Assembly: GCA_034411995.1 (NCBI GenBank)
Contig: DAOUME010000009.1
Coordinates: 124,001-188,000, forward strand
Direction of reading: 5' to 3'
DNA from: JAUVXJ01 sp034411995
Lineage (GTDB): Bacteria > Chloroflexota > Anaerolineae > UBA7937 > B3-Chlor
DNA length: 64,000 bases
The first letter of the stretch is position 1; each line of letters opens with the position of its first letter. Below, one piece after another: positions 7,999-16,982 of the stretch. A program made the translations under genes and the position numbers. The notes under the pieces are model-generated. The model was not told the DNA's origin and searched no databases. It was given only the letters and a program-made list of their open reading frames with translations.

Positions 7999-8673
7999 AT
8001 GGCAAAGCGCACAGTTCTGGTCGTCGACGACGAGCAGCACATCATCGACTTGGCAAGGATGTATCTGGAGCAGGAGGGCTTCAACGTAGAACAAGCCCTC
8101 GATGGGGCCGAAGCCTTGCGCAAGATAGACGACTTGAAACCAGCAGTGATCGTGCTGGACCTGATGCTGCCGGAAATCGATGGCTGGGATGTCTGCCGTC
8201 GCACGAGAGAAGAGTCCGACGTGCCCATCATCATGCTCACGGCGCGCAGCGACGACGTGGACAAGATCGTGGGCCTCGAACTGGGGGCAGACGACTATCT
8301 GACCAAGCCCTTCAACCCCCGTGAGCTGGTCGCGCGAGTGCGGGCCATTCTGCGACGGTACGAACGGAGCGTCCAGCCTGGCGCAGCGCTTCATCTTGGC
8401 GATCTGACCATCGATCCCGCCGGCCGCGAGGCCACACTAGGCACCCAGGCGCTCCAGCTCCGCACCAAGGAGTTCGATCTGCTCCTCACGCTGGCTCAGC
8501 ACCGTGGTCAGGTCCTCACCCGCGAGCAGTTGCTCGATCTGGTGTGGGGATACGATTTCTACGGTGAGACACGCACGGTGGACGTGCACATCGCCCACCT
8601 GCGCAAGAAGCTGACGGGGGGTGAGGTGGAGATCGAGACGGTGCGCGGCGTAGGTTACAAACTGGTGGTCTAG
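7999..8673 (+). CDS. OmpR/PhoB-family response regulator
   Basis: A 224-residue transcription regulator. The receiver domain (about 4-118) has the acidic pair in VVDDE, phospho-acceptor Asp54 in LDLMLPEIDGW, Thr81 and Lys103 in TKPF. The C-terminal winged helix (about 128-223) ends with VDVHIAHLRKKL and TVRGVGYKL, typical of the OmpR group. The kinase gene follows five bases after its stop codon. The target genes are unknown; the ABC exporter downstream is one candidate. Confidence 0.93.
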   Translation: MAKRTVLVVDDEQHIIDLARMYLEQEGFNVEQALDGAEALRKIDDLKPAVIVLDLMLPEIDGWDVCRRTREESDVPIIMLTARSDDVDKIVGLELGADDYLTKPFNPRELVARVRAILRRYERSVQPGAALHLGDLTIDPAGREATLGTQALQLRTKEFDLLLTLAQHRGQVLTREQLLDLVWGYDFYGETRTVDVHIAHLRKKLTGGEVEIETVRGVGYKLVV

Positions 8674-8678
8674 ACAGC

Positions 8679-10151
8679 ATGTTCACCACCCTGCGTTCGC
8701 GCCTCATCGGCTCTTACGTGTTGATCATCGTCACCTGCCTCGCGGTCACGGGGAGCGTGCTGGCCGCCCTGCTCGTACCCCAGGTTTCCCGCCTCACCTA
8801 CCTTCGCCTGGCAGAGCAGGGGTTGCCCATCGCGCTCAGGGTGATCAGCCTGCGCGGGCAGGGCCTCACCCCAGCGCGCATCATGGACACGCTGGAACAG
8901 CGAGGCGGCACTGGCGGCAGCTCGATCCTGATCGTCAATGGTGAAGGCGCGGTCCTGGCCAGCACAGAGGAAGGCTGGGTGGGGCGTGAGCTCGACATCT
9001 CCCTTCAGCCGGTCGATCGCAGCGCTTTACTCCGGCCGTACGCCCAGGGGACCCTGAGAACTCGCGAGGGTCTGTTCTACTACGTGGCCCTACCCACCAC
9101 CGTCCGTCTCCTCGCCCAGCCAGAGGTCGAAGCAGACGCGTGGTACGTGGTGCTGCTCTCTCAGCCGCGCCGGATGCTGGCCTCTCTGCTCGCCGACATC
9201 TCCCTCGGTGTTCTGGCCACCGGCCTAGTAGCTCTGCTGGTATCCGCTGGCGTCGCTTTCCTCATCGCCCGCTCCATCGCCAAACCTCTGAGGCGAATCA
9301 CTACCGCCACGGAGGAGATTGCGCGAGGCAACTATGACGAGCAACTGGAGATCACGTCGCCCGAGGAAATCCGTCGCCTGGCCACCAGTTTCAACGCCAT
9401 GGCCCGCGAGGTCGAAGCGTCACGACAGGCCCAGCGGGATTTCGTGGCCAACGTCTCCCACGATCTGAAGACCCCTCTCACCTCCATTCAAGGGTTCTCT
9501 CAAGCCATCCTAGATGGCACGGCCGCCAGCGAGGACTCGCGCCTCCGCGCCGCTCAAGTGATACACGAGGAAGCTGATCGGATGACTCGCCTGGTGAACG
9601 ACCTCCTCGACCTGGCGCGGATCGAGGCGGGACAGGTGGTGATGGCTCGCCAGCCCGTGGCCATACCCTCTCTGCTGAGGGAATGTGCGGAGAAGATGGC
9701 TCTCCGGGCCCGACAGGGGGACGTGCGATTGGAGGTGCACTCCGAGGGCGAGCTGGTGGTCGCCGGGGATCGAGACCGGCTGGCGCAGGTGGTCAACAAC
9801 CTCCTGGACAACGCCCTCAAACACACCCCGTCCGGTGGGCGAGTCACGCTCACCGCCAGGCCTGTAGCCGTGGATACGGTCAAGCGTGGCGAACCGCCCG
9901 CCTCGCTGGCCGAAATCGCCGTCTCCGACACGGGTGAGGGCATCCCTCCAGAAGACCTCTCCCGCATCTTCGAGCGCTTCTATCGCGGCGATAGGTCGCG
10001 GGGCAAGGGCAGCAGGGGCGCCGGTCTCGGCCTGGCCATCGCCCGCGAGATCGTCCAGGCCCACGGCGGCAAGATCAGGGCCGAAAGCTTGGTGGGCCTG
10101 GGCACCAGATTCACCATCACCCTGCCCACGTACGCGCCGGCCAACCCCTGA
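8679..10151 (+). CDS. Membrane sensor histidine kinase
   Basis: A 490-residue kinase partner of the preceding response regulator. It has a first membrane helix (about 12-34), an extracytoplasmic sensing region, a second helix (about 173-197), a HAMP linker, the HisKA motif NVSHDLKTPL with His261, and an HATPase domain with NNLLDNALKHTP, DTGEGIP and GAGLGLAIAREIV. The stretch 9996-10055, encoding its G2 box, is repeated in degenerate form at 13059-13118. Confidence 0.93.
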   Translation: MFTTLRSRLIGSYVLIIVTCLAVTGSVLAALLVPQVSRLTYLRLAEQGLPIALRVISLRGQGLTPARIMDTLEQRGGTGGSSILIVNGEGAVLASTEEGWVGRELDISLQPVDRSALLRPYAQGTLRTREGLFYYVALPTTVRLLAQPEVEADAWYVVLLSQPRRMLASLLADISLGVLATGLVALLVSAGVAFLIARSIAKPLRRITTATEEIARGNYDEQLEITSPEEIRRLATSFNAMAREVEASRQAQRDFVANVSHDLKTPLTSIQGFSQAILDGTAASEDSRLRAAQVIHEEADRMTRLVNDLLDLARIEAGQVVMARQPVAIPSLLRECAEKMALRARQGDVRLEVHSEGELVVAGDRDRLAQVVNNLLDNALKHTPSGGRVTLTARPVAVDTVKRGEPPASLAEIAVSDTGEGIPPEDLSRIFERFYRGDRSRGKGSRGAGLGLAIAREIVQAHGGKIRAESLVGLGTRFTITLPTYAPANP

Positions 10152-10490
10152 AGCGATAGCACGGACGCAGTTCCCCACGGCGTCACCAATCCCCGTTTGA
10201 ACCCGACTGTGGCTTTTCAACGCCTGTCTCAAGACGACCGCATTATCACCTAAATGTAATTGTTGGGGCCGTCAATCTGTGCTAGGATTGCCAGGAGATA
10301 ACTGAGCGGAGAGAATGGCTGCCATGCTCCTTGTCGAGGCCGTGGGAAAGGTAGGGGCGACCCGGCGGGTCGCCCCTAAGGGCCTGCTGGTGAGGCGACC
10401 CCGGGGCACCCCCCCTGACGTCAGAAACCTGGAGGAGCGTTTGTATATGCTTCTTCCACACCCTCCTCGTCAACGCTGGGCGAATCAACC
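10152..10490. other. Intergenic region between kinase and ABC operon
   Basis: 339 bases with no supported gene. It contains the perfect GC-rich palindrome at 10353-10377 and no clear consensus promoter; TAGGAT near 10283 is a weak -10 candidate. The ABC ATPase gene starts at its right end without a strong ribosome site. Confidence 0.5.
10353..10377. repeat. GC-rich perfect palindrome, likely interspersed repeat
   Basis: AGGGGCGACCC, a 3-base spacer, then GGGTCGCCCCT: an 11-bp perfect stem preceded by GT. Sequences of the form GTAGGGGC...GCCCC recur in many intergenic regions of Chloroflexota and some other phyla, so I read it as a dispersed repeat rather than a terminator; there is no T-tract. 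Only one copy was noticed in this window. Confidence 0.6.
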
Positions 10491-11471
10491 ATGACGCGAC
10501 CCGTCATCTATGTGCGCGATCTCCGCAAGACCTACGTCGTCAGCGAGCGCGAAGCCGGCGCGGTGGCCGCGCTGCGAAGCCTGGCGTACAGACACACGCA
10601 GACGATCCCTGCCGTGGATGGCATCTCGTTCGATCTTGCCCCCGGCGAGATCGTGGGCTTTCTCGGACCCAACGGCGCCGGCAAGACGACGACGCTCAAG
10701 ATGGTGTCCGGCTTGTTGCACCCCACGGCGGGCGAATTGACCGTGCTCGGCCATGTCCCTTGGAAACGCGAGCGGGCCTTCCTGAGGCAGATCACGCTGG
10801 TCATGGGACAGCGCAATCAGCTCGTCTGGGATATCCCCGCGCTGGACTCGTTCGAGCTCAACCGGGCCATCTACCGCATCCCCGCCGCCGACTTTCGGCG
10901 CACTCTGGACGAGTTGACGGAGCTCCTCGAAATCGGGCCACTGCTTCGCAAGCCAGTGCGTAATCTCTCCCTGGGCGAAAGAATGAAATGCGAGGTGGCC
11001 GCGGCGCTCCTGCATCGACCCCAAGTGGTCTTGCTGGATGAGCCCACGATCGGTCTTGACGTAACCATGCAGCGACGACTGCGGGCGTTCATCGCGGAGT
11101 ACAACCGCCGTTACGAAGCGACGGTCCTGCTGACCAGCCACTACATGGCCGACGTCGAGGCGTTGTGCCGCCGCGTCATCGTCATCCATCATGGCAGGCT
11201 GTTGTTCGATGGCGACCTCTCCGCCCTGGTGCAGCACTTCACGTCGCACAAGACCATCGCCGTGCAGTTGAGAGGTTGCCTGAACGACTTGCACTCGTAC
11301 GGCGAGGTCGTGTCTTGTGAGGATGGATACGTGACTCTGCGCGTTCCCAAAGCCGAGGCAGCTCGGGTCACCGGGCGGCTGTTGGCCGATCTGTCAGTGA
11401 TCGATCTGACGGTCGAAGACCCGCCGATAGAAGAGGTGATCGAGCGAGTGTTCGAGCAGGAGGTCGTGTGA
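10491..11471 (+). CDS. ABC-2 type exporter, ATP-binding subunit
   Basis: A 326-residue ATPase with Walker A GPNGAGKTTT (59-68), signature LSLGERMKCE, Walker B VVLLDEPTIGLD and the switch His in LLTSHY. It belongs to the group of uncharacterised ABC-2 systems (COG4586-like) that work with two six-helix permeases. A C-terminal extension of about 80 residues follows the ATPase domain. It overlaps the next gene by four bases (GTGA). The substrate is unknown; multidrug or lipid export is only a guess. Confidence 0.88.
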   Translation: MTRPVIYVRDLRKTYVVSEREAGAVAALRSLAYRHTQTIPAVDGISFDLAPGEIVGFLGPNGAGKTTTLKMVSGLLHPTAGELTVLGHVPWKRERAFLRQITLVMGQRNQLVWDIPALDSFELNRAIYRIPAADFRRTLDELTELLEIGPLLRKPVRNLSLGERMKCEVAAALLHRPQVVLLDEPTIGLDVTMQRRLRAFIAEYNRRYEATVLLTSHYMADVEALCRRVIVIHHGRLLFDGDLSALVQHFTSHKTIAVQLRGCLNDLHSYGEVVSCEDGYVTLRVPKAEAARVTGRLLADLSVIDLTVEDPPIEEVIERVFEQEVV

Positions 11472-12271
11472 ACGGGCTGATCGACCTCTACGTCCAGCAG
11501 TTCAAGACCACGCTCGCCTCACAGGTTCAATACCGTGCGGCGCTGGTTATCTGGCTGATCGGGCATGTGCTGGAGCCGCTCATCTACCTCATCGTATGGT
11601 CGGTCGTTTCCGTCTCGACGGGCAGCAGCGTGGGCGGATTCACGACGGGCGACTTCGCCGCCTATTTCATCCTGCTGATGCTGGTCAATCATGTGACCTA
11701 CACCTGGATCATGTACGAGTACGAGTACCGCGTCCGGCAGGGCGCGCTCTCCTTCGCTCTGCTGCGGCCGGTGCACCCCATTCACTCAGACATCGCCGAC
11801 AATGTTTCCTCCAAGCTGATCACCCTGCCGGGCATGCTGCTCACGGCGGTCGGTTTGGCGCTTCTTTTCAAACCTACGTTCTTTTTCGTTCCCTGGGCGG
11901 TCGTGGCCTCACTTCCTGCGCTGATGCTCGCCTTTCTTCTGCGCTTCCTCCTGGAATGGACGCTGGCCCTGGCGGCGTTTTGGACGACCCGGGTGAGTGC
12001 CATCAATCAGATGTACTTCGTCGCGGTACTGTTCCTCTCCGGGCAGATCGCACCGCTCTCGTTGCTGCCCCATCCGATCCAGGTAGCGGCGACGATTCTG
12101 CCCTTCTACTGGACGATCGGCTTTCCGGTGGAGTTGTTGCTGGGAAGGCTGACGCCCACGGAGGCATGCAGGGGACTCGCGGTGTTAGCCGTTTGGCTCA
12201 CCCTGAGCCTGGTATTGGTCCGTTTCGTCTGGCGCGCGGGTCTGCGGGTGTATTCGGCGGTGGGCACATGA
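11468..12271 (+). CDS. ABC-2 type exporter, permease subunit 1
   Basis: A 267-residue integral membrane protein with about six hydrophobic helices. It resembles the COG4587-like permease that pairs with a COG3694-like permease and the preceding ATPase. GTG start overlapping the ATPase stop; its own stop overlaps the ATG of the next gene (ATGA), so all three genes are translationally coupled. Confidence 0.85.
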   Translation: MNGLIDLYVQQFKTTLASQVQYRAALVIWLIGHVLEPLIYLIVWSVVSVSTGSSVGGFTTGDFAAYFILLMLVNHVTYTWIMYEYEYRVRQGALSFALLRPVHPIHSDIADNVSSKLITLPGMLLTAVGLALLFKPTFFFVPWAVVASLPALMLAFLLRFLLEWTLALAAFWTTRVSAINQMYFVAVLFLSGQIAPLSLLPHPIQVAATILPFYWTIGFPVELLLGRLTPTEACRGLAVLAVWLTLSLVLVRFVWRAGLRVYSAVGT

Positions 12272-13053
12272 CCACCATCCGCCTGCTGGGGGTCTTCTTC
12301 CGCGTCGGCGTGATGAGCGAGCTCGCCTATCGCGTCAACTTTCTCGTGCGACTGTTCCAGTCGCTCCTGGAGTTGGGCACGGCGCTGGGGGGGCTGGCGG
12401 TGGTCTTTTCGTACACAGACACGCTGGGCGGCTGGCGACCAGACGAGGTCATTGCCCTGGTGGGTGTCTACCTCCTCGTCGGCGGGGTGATCCGCCTGAT
12501 AGTTCAGCCCAGTATGGAGCGCTTGATCGAGTCCGTACACGAGGGCACGCTCGACTTCACCCTCACCAAGCCGGAGGACGCACAGCTCCTGGTCAGCGTC
12601 CAGGGAGTGGAAATCTGGGAGGTGTTCGATATCGCTCTGGGATTCGGCGTGCTGACCGTGGCCCTCCTGCGGATGGGAGAGAGCGTGGGGGCGTGGCAAG
12701 CGGGGGCTTTCGCCGTGATGCTACTCGCGGGTGGAGCGATCGTCTATAGCTTCTGGCTGATCCTCGCTACCACTTCCTTCTGGTTCGTGCGTGTGGAGAA
12801 TGTCCTGATGATCTTCCAGAGCATGTACGAGGCCGGCCGCTGGCCGATAAGCCTCTACCCGGGATGGCTGCGTTTTGGGCTCACCTTCCTCGTGCCGGTG
12901 GCCTTTGCCACTACCGTGCCTGCCGAAGCCTTGACGGGGCGCTTGAGCGGGCAGACCCTCCTGGGTGCGTTGGCGTTGGCCGTGGCCCTGCTCGTGGCGT
13001 CACGCCTCTTCTGGCGAGTTGCCATACGACATTACTCCGGCGCTTCGGCGTGA
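12268..13053 (+). CDS. ABC-2 type exporter, permease subunit 2
   Basis: A 261-residue membrane protein with about six helices, the COG3694-like partner permease. The true start is the ATG at 12268 that overlaps the previous stop; a much longer frame reading back to 11596 is only a shadow of permease 1. The gene ends five bases before a degenerate histidine-kinase fragment. Confidence 0.85.
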   Translation: MTTIRLLGVFFRVGVMSELAYRVNFLVRLFQSLLELGTALGGLAVVFSYTDTLGGWRPDEVIALVGVYLLVGGVIRLIVQPSMERLIESVHEGTLDFTLTKPEDAQLLVSVQGVEIWEVFDIALGFGVLTVALLRMGESVGAWQAGAFAVMLLAGGAIVYSFWLILATTSFWFVRVENVLMIFQSMYEAGRWPISLYPGWLRFGLTFLVPVAFATTVPAEALTGRLSGQTLLGALALAVALLVASRLFWRVAIRHYSGASA

Positions 13054-13058
13054 CGGTA

Positions 13059-13118
13059 AGCAAGGGCAAGGGCGTCAGGGGGACTGGTCTCGGCCTGGCT
13101 ATTGCCCGCGAGATCGTG
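13059..13118 (+). pseudogene. Remnant of a histidine kinase ATPase domain
   Basis: Twenty codons reading SKGKGVRGTGLGLAIAREIV, a G2 box of a histidine kinase HATPase domain, with nothing of the rest of a kinase around it. Base-by-base comparison with 9996-10055 of the intact kinase gene gives 47 of 60 identical positions and 17 of 20 identical residues. It follows permease 2 directly and decays into unrelated sequence before 13200. It marks a deletion or recombination event, with the ABC genes lying between the two copies. The rest of the gap to 13357 holds only a possible promoter. Confidence 0.7.
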
Positions 13119-13235
13119 CGCCCCGACGGACTTCTTCTGCTCCCCCTGACCGACCATCCAGCCATCGATTTCGGCGCCTCCTGGGGCCCATAGAAGACAA
13201 GCCTTCCCCGCCGCGTGCAGCTCTACACCACGTGT

Positions 13236-13243
13236 GGTACAAT
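13236..13243 (+). promoter_or_regulatory. Possible extended -10 promoter for the RM operon
   Basis: TGGTACAAT is an extended -10-like element about 115 bases before the methyltransferase start, next to an ACCAC/GTGGT inverted repeat (13227-13238). No convincing -35 box is present at the right distance, so this is tentative. Confidence 0.3.
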
Positions 13244-13357
13244 TGCAGCGAGTCGCCGCACGCCAAAGGCACCGGCGACGGGCGTTTTGCGTTCCTGATC
13301 CCCGACCTCGGCGATCTCACGTGGCTAGCGGTCCCGAGCCCGGCCTGGAGTGAAAAA

Positions 13358-16300
13358 ATGACACCAAAGGACAGGAAGGCCCAAAACCGAGAGAAGCTCC
13401 AGTCTCTCCTGCGCGAGTTGTTCCAGTTTGACTCCGCGGACCTGGACTTCGGCATCTACCGCATCATGAACCAGAAGCGCGACGAGATCGAACGGTTCAT
13501 CGAAAACGACCTACTTGATGCGGTCCAGGAGGCACTTGCCCAGTTCCGCTCAGTGGAGCGCCAGGAACTGGAGGCCAAACTGGACCGGAAGCGAGAGGAC
13601 ATCGGCCCAGAGGGCTTCGACGAGCAGGGAGAGGTACGCCAAGACATCGCAGGCTTGACGGTGGTTAGGGACTACCTGAGCCTCCAGGAGCAGCTTCAGA
13701 GCCTGGAGGTGGCGGAGCAGACGGAGGCACATGTTTTCAACGACCTCTATACGTTCTTTTCTCGGTACTATGATAATGGCGACTTCTTGACTGAGCGCCG
13801 CTGGTCCTCCAAAGAACCCAAGTTCGCCGTTCCATACAACGGGGAGGAGGTGCTGCTTCACTGGGCGAACCGCGACCAGTACTATGTGAAGACGTCAGAG
13901 CACTTCACCGACTACCGCTTCACCGCCCGCGACTACACCATCCTGTTCCGACTGGAGCGCGCTGAGGTCGGGCAGGACAACGTCAAGAGCGACAAGAGGT
14001 ATTTTGTGCTTCGCGACAGAACGCCGCTCGAGTTCCACCAGGACACCAAGAGCCTGACCATCTTCTTCGAGTACAGGCCAGTTCCCGATGACGAAGAGGC
14101 GAGATTGGTCAGCATCTACAACGCCCGACAGCCCAAGAGTGACCGCCGAAAAGAACTCGATCGCAGACTGCTATGTGAGGTGCTGGAGATCGAGATCCTG
14201 CAGGCTCTGGATGAGGCTGATGTGAAACCCTACCTCTCCGTCGTGCCCGAAGGCAGGCGTTCTTCCATCCTGGGCCAGCACCTCAATCGATACACCGCCA
14301 GCAACACCATGGACTACTTTGTCCACAAGGATCTAGGCAGCTTCTTGCGGCGCGAGCTGCACGCATACCTGAAGACGCAGGTCCTTCGATTGGATGACGT
14401 GCTCGCTGATAAGGCGGGCGAGTTGTCCGCCCACCTGATCGCGCGGGCGCGAGTCGTGAAGCAGGTCGCGGAGCGGATCATCGCTATCCTGGCCCAGATT
14501 GAGAACTATCAAAAGCGGCTCTTTGAGAAGAAGAAGTTCGTTGTGCAGACGGACTACTGCGTCACGCTGGACCGCGTGGGCGAGGGATTCTATACTGAGA
14601 TTCTGGAGAACAAAGCGCAGCTGCAGGAATGGCGGCGGCTCTACAGCATGGGTGCGTGGGAACAGAACCCACTGCAGAAAGCCCAGTTCGACGCCGCCTT
14701 TCTCCGAGACAATCCTCATGTGATGCTCGACACTGCCTTTTTCGACGACGATTTCAAGGCGCGACTCCTGGAGACCTTTGACGACCTGGATAGAGCTATC
14801 GACGGCGTGCTCATCCACGGCGAGAACTTCCAGGCGCTCAACCTGCTGCTGACGAAGTATGCGGGCGAGTTGAAGTGTGTCTACATCGACCCTCCGTACA
14901 ATACAGGTAACGACGAGTTCCTCTACAAAGACAACTACAGACACTCGTCTTGGCTGGCCATGATGAGAGATCGGCTCCGACTGTGCCGAGATCTCCTGAG
15001 ACAAGACGGAGTTGTATTCATCAGTATTGACGACAATGAAGTCCACAGACTTGACAACTTGCTTAGAGGATTGTATGGAGAGGGCAACTCCGCCGCTCTA
15101 CTGATAGCCAGGACAAACCCGCGTGGTCGCACGCTGGATAAATACGTTGCCAAGACACATGAGTACGTGGCTGCGTTCGTGAAGGAGACACTGCCCAACT
15201 CCGTTTCCGAAGTGCCAAAAGTAGACCGGATGCTTACCGAATACAACAAGGAGGACGAACGAGGTCGATATAGAGAGCTGGGTCTCAGAAACAGGAATCC
15301 AGTTTTCAACCGGCAAAACAGGCCTAACCTGTTCTTTCCGATATACGTGAACCCTGACACTGGGCAAGTCTCCTTGACAGAGAGCGAAACGTTCACCGTG
15401 GAAGTCTATCCCCGAAACTCCCGCGGGGAGGATGACTGCTGGACTTGGGGGCCACAGAAAGTTGCTGACAACTACGACATAGTTGCAGGTCGACAGGTAT
15501 CAACTGGAGGCTGGACGATATTCAGAAAGGACTACTTGAACGACGAATCAGGCAACGTTGCTACAACAATGGTCAAGTCGGTTTGGCTTGACAAGTCAAT
15601 CAACAATGAACGCGGCAAAGAAGTTCTGCGAGACATCATGGGCCATCACACAATTGACTTTCCGAAGGCGGTGGACCTTATCAGGAAGTGTGTAGAAATC
15701 GGCTCAACAAGAGACAGCCTGGTAATGGATTTCTTCGCGGGCTCAGGCACGACCGCCCACGCTGTGATGGAGCTCAATAGAGAGAATGATGAGGCGCGCA
15801 AGTACATCTTGGTCGAGATGGCCGACTACTTCGACACCGTGCTCAGGCCGCGCATCCAGAAGCTCGCCTTCTCAGCGAGTTGGAAGGATGGAGCGCCCCA
15901 GAATCATGACGGCATAAGCCACATGTTCAAATACCAGCGCCTTGAGTCCTATGAAGACTGCCTTAACAACATCCGCGTGAGTCGGCCCGAGGGAAGCCAG
16001 CGCGAACTGCTGTACCAGCAAACCGACGATTATGTGCTCTCCTACATGCTCGATTTTGAGACCCGCGACAGCCCCAGCCTGCTGACGCCAGAGGCCTTTG
16101 CAAAGCCCTTCCAATATACGCTTAGGGTCCATGGTGACCACCGAGGCCCCCGAGATACCGTTGTGGATCTGGTAGAAACGTTCCACTACCTCATTGGCCT
16201 GAACGTTCGCAAGTTGGAGCAGCGCCACCACCAGGGGCGTCGGTATGTGGTCACGCGCGGGGAGGTACGCACGGAGCAAGGGGTCGAAAAGATCGTCACC

Positions 16301-16477
16301 GTCTGGCGCGACAGCCAGGCCCTTGACCTCGAGGAAGAGGCGGCCTGGGCCAACACAGAACTGCTCAGGGAGGAGGTGGATCGGGTATACGTCAATGGCC
16401 CGAGCTTCATAAGCAAGGCAGAGCCGCTGGAGATCGCGTTCCGCCAGCGTATGGAGGAACCTGCCAGTGGCGTCTAG
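13358..16477 (+). CDS. Type III-like site-specific DNA-adenine methyltransferase (Mod)
   Basis: A 1039-residue N6-adenine methyltransferase. Catalytic motif IV DPPYNTG is at about 511-517 and SAM motif I DFFAGSGTT at about 791-799, the beta-class order. A long N-terminal region (1-480) of unknown role precedes them, making it larger than classic Mod proteins. The segment between the motifs, where the target-recognition domain sits, is visibly richer in A+T than the flanks. The ATG at 13358 has GGAG seven bases upstream; the frame reading back to 12965 crosses permease 2. Its stop is overlapped by the res start. Confidence 0.88.
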   Translation: MTPKDRKAQNREKLQSLLRELFQFDSADLDFGIYRIMNQKRDEIERFIENDLLDAVQEALAQFRSVERQELEAKLDRKREDIGPEGFDEQGEVRQDIAGLTVVRDYLSLQEQLQSLEVAEQTEAHVFNDLYTFFSRYYDNGDFLTERRWSSKEPKFAVPYNGEEVLLHWANRDQYYVKTSEHFTDYRFTARDYTILFRLERAEVGQDNVKSDKRYFVLRDRTPLEFHQDTKSLTIFFEYRPVPDDEEARLVSIYNARQPKSDRRKELDRRLLCEVLEIEILQALDEADVKPYLSVVPEGRRSSILGQHLNRYTASNTMDYFVHKDLGSFLRRELHAYLKTQVLRLDDVLADKAGELSAHLIARARVVKQVAERIIAILAQIENYQKRLFEKKKFVVQTDYCVTLDRVGEGFYTEILENKAQLQEWRRLYSMGAWEQNPLQKAQFDAAFLRDNPHVMLDTAFFDDDFKARLLETFDDLDRAIDGVLIHGENFQALNLLLTKYAGELKCVYIDPPYNTGNDEFLYKDNYRHSSWLAMMRDRLRLCRDLLRQDGVVFISIDDNEVHRLDNLLRGLYGEGNSAALLIARTNPRGRTLDKYVAKTHEYVAAFVKETLPNSVSEVPKVDRMLTEYNKEDERGRYRELGLRNRNPVFNRQNRPNLFFPIYVNPDTGQVSLTESETFTVEVYPRNSRGEDDCWTWGPQKVADNYDIVAGRQVSTGGWTIFRKDYLNDESGNVATTMVKSVWLDKSINNERGKEVLRDIMGHHTIDFPKAVDLIRKCVEIGSTRDSLVMDFFAGSGTTAHAVMELNRENDEARKYILVEMADYFDTVLRPRIQKLAFSASWKDGAPQNHDGISHMFKYQRLESYEDCLNNIRVSRPEGSQRELLYQQTDDYVLSYMLDFETRDSPSLLTPEAFAKPFQYTLRVHGDHRGPRDTVVDLVETFHYLIGLNVRKLEQRHHQGRRYVVTRGEVRTEQGVEKIVTVWRDSQALDLEEEAAWANTELLREEVDRVYVNGPSFISKAEPLEIAFRQRMEEPASGV

Positions 16478-16982
16478 TGCCCTGCAGCGCTTCAATGCCA
16501 GGCTTGCCCTAGCCGCCTACATCCGCCACGTTTTCGGGGTCGAGGACGTCCACGGCCCCCGATCCGTGCGTGACTTCTACAGCGTACTGGAGGCAACGCG
16601 GGAAGGATACAACGCCGAAGGGCGCAGCTATGTGTACGGCGTGCTTCAAGGGCGTGTGCGGTCGATCGACGCGCAGACACTGCTGACCTACGACGTCAAC
16701 GTGCGGCGTCACACCGAGGTGCTTAACCGACGGCGGTCAAAGCCAATTGTGCTCAAGTACTTCCAGGTCCTGGCCGCCCTGATGACGGAGCACTATTTGG
16801 ACCGAGCCACCCGTGAGCCGCATGCCTTCCTCGCGGACCTGAACGCGTTCGTGCTGGAACACAATCATGCACAAAAGGGGCGCATCGATTTCCCTACCTT
16901 TTCCTCGGACGATCTGAACAAACTAGCCTTCTGGATGGCCACCGGCAGCGGGAAGACGCTGCTTATGCACCTCAACTACTAA
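16467..16982 (+). CDS. Type III-like restriction subunit (Res), N-terminal fragment before frameshift
   Basis: 172 codons starting at GTG with GGAGGAA upstream and overlapping the mod stop. It carries the helicase Walker A motif MATGSGKT (157-164) and then stops at TAA after LLMHLNY. The next frame continues the same protein without a gap (NQYLHYRPDA), so a one-base insertion at about 16980 splits the gene. Either the gene is inactive, the base is an assembly error, or the shift is corrected in vivo; the sequence CTACTAACC is not a recognisable slippery site. Confidence 0.8.
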   Translation: MASSALQRFNARLALAAYIRHVFGVEDVHGPRSVRDFYSVLEATREGYNAEGRSYVYGVLQGRVRSIDAQTLLTYDVNVRRHTEVLNRRRSKPIVLKYFQVLAALMTEHYLDRATREPHAFLADLNAFVLEHNHAQKGRIDFPTFSSDDLNKLAFWMATGSGKTLLMHLNY

